From positions 2,601,501 through 2,665,500 of the forward strand of contig JAYKKT010000040.1 of assembly GCA_036023115.1 (NCBI GenBank): a DNA stretch of 64,000 bases, read 5' to 3'. Shown here one piece after another: positions 63,508-64,000 of the stretch. Below the pieces are notes generated by a model. It worked only from the letters and a program-made list of their open reading frames with translations. It ran no database searches and was not told the DNA's origin. Source of the stretch: Brasenia schreberi (Eukaryota > Streptophyta > Magnoliopsida > Nymphaeales > Cabombaceae). The position numbers were made by a program, and so were the translations under genes. Numbering within the stretch: position 1 is the stretch's first letter; every line of letters begins with the position of its first letter.

Positions 63508-64000
63508 AGTTAAGCCATTAAAGTGTAAATTGTAAAAAAAAAAAAGATTTGGATCCTTACAAAAAAACTCGATCTATAAAAGAAATCTAAAATCCAAACT
63601 CAAAAGAATAAGGGTTTACACACTTACTATTTCTTTCTGCATGCCTGTAAATTATATCACCTCACCGCTTTAAATCTTCTTACTACAATCCACATGAGGG
63701 TATAACTACAAACCAGCCTCCGGCGACCGGTATTGAGTTGCAATGTTTCTCAAATGCTAGTTGTTTTCCACTTCAAATTGATACAGTGACAACTTCTCAT
63801 TCAACATTTACCCCAACCACAACAAAAGTAGAGAAAAGTCTTTTCATAAAAACTTGCTGGTTTTATCACCACAACTTCAAAGGCATCCGAGAAGAGTTTC
63901 ATTCTCAAGTGCTTGTTAATAGCCTATGTCTACCCACTTATATATTCATACATAGATACATACATATTTATTTCTTTATATTTATTTGTTAATGGATATT
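63508..64000. other. Region after the second TCP gene
   Basis: Probably 3' untranslated and intergenic sequence. A short A-run at 63533-63544 and AT-rich sequence are seen. Nothing else recognised. Confidence 0.45.

Overview
The window is nuclear DNA of a flowering plant. The evidence is intron-rich genes with GT-AG (and some GC-AG) splicing, plant-only families (class I TCP factors, SPX-MFS, plant mobile domain) and many decayed transposons and compound (CT)n-(AT)n-(AG)n microsatellites. I cannot place it below angiosperm from sequence alone. It is mostly AT-rich intergenic DNA. Six genes look intact as far as they can be seen, and there is one clear pseudogene.

Layout. 1-2194: no gene. 2195-8504 (+): a dead SPX-MFS (PHT5-type) vacuolar phosphate transporter, with an RTE-type LINE in one former intron. 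11704-18208 (+): GET3, the cytosolic ATPase for tail-anchored protein insertion, seven exons giving 359 codons. 18209-27680: repeats, SINEs, a hAT-type MITE and a minus-strand RTE fragment. 27681-31748 (+): a PHD-finger plus C-terminal Myb/telobox protein, six exons, with a GC-AG first intron. 32818-33328 (-): URM1, a ubiquitin-like sulfur carrier, convergent with the PHD/Myb gene; its first short exon was not found. 34765-37135: a long inverted-repeat transposon carrying a decayed plant mobile domain, next to a perfect 65-bp-arm hairpin. 37901-38333: a short RTE-derived insertion with an 18-bp target duplication, next to a duplicated copy of its empty site. 42597-48890 (+): HMG-CoA synthase, twelve exons giving 471 residues, all catalytic residues present. 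52983-53999 (-) and 62533-63507 (+): two intronless class I TCP transcription factors, divergently oriented paralogues 8.5 kb apart. Between them lie microsatellites, a 317-bp tandem duplication and an internally deleted L1-type LINE.

The genes do not form a pathway. GET3, URM1 and HMGS are housekeeping genes (membrane protein targeting, tRNA thiolation/protein urmylation, mevalonate synthesis). The one functional grouping is the TCP pair: six TCP-type binding motifs lie within 215 bp just downstream of the first TCP gene, and the second gene has replaced the conserved class I redox cysteine with tyrosine.
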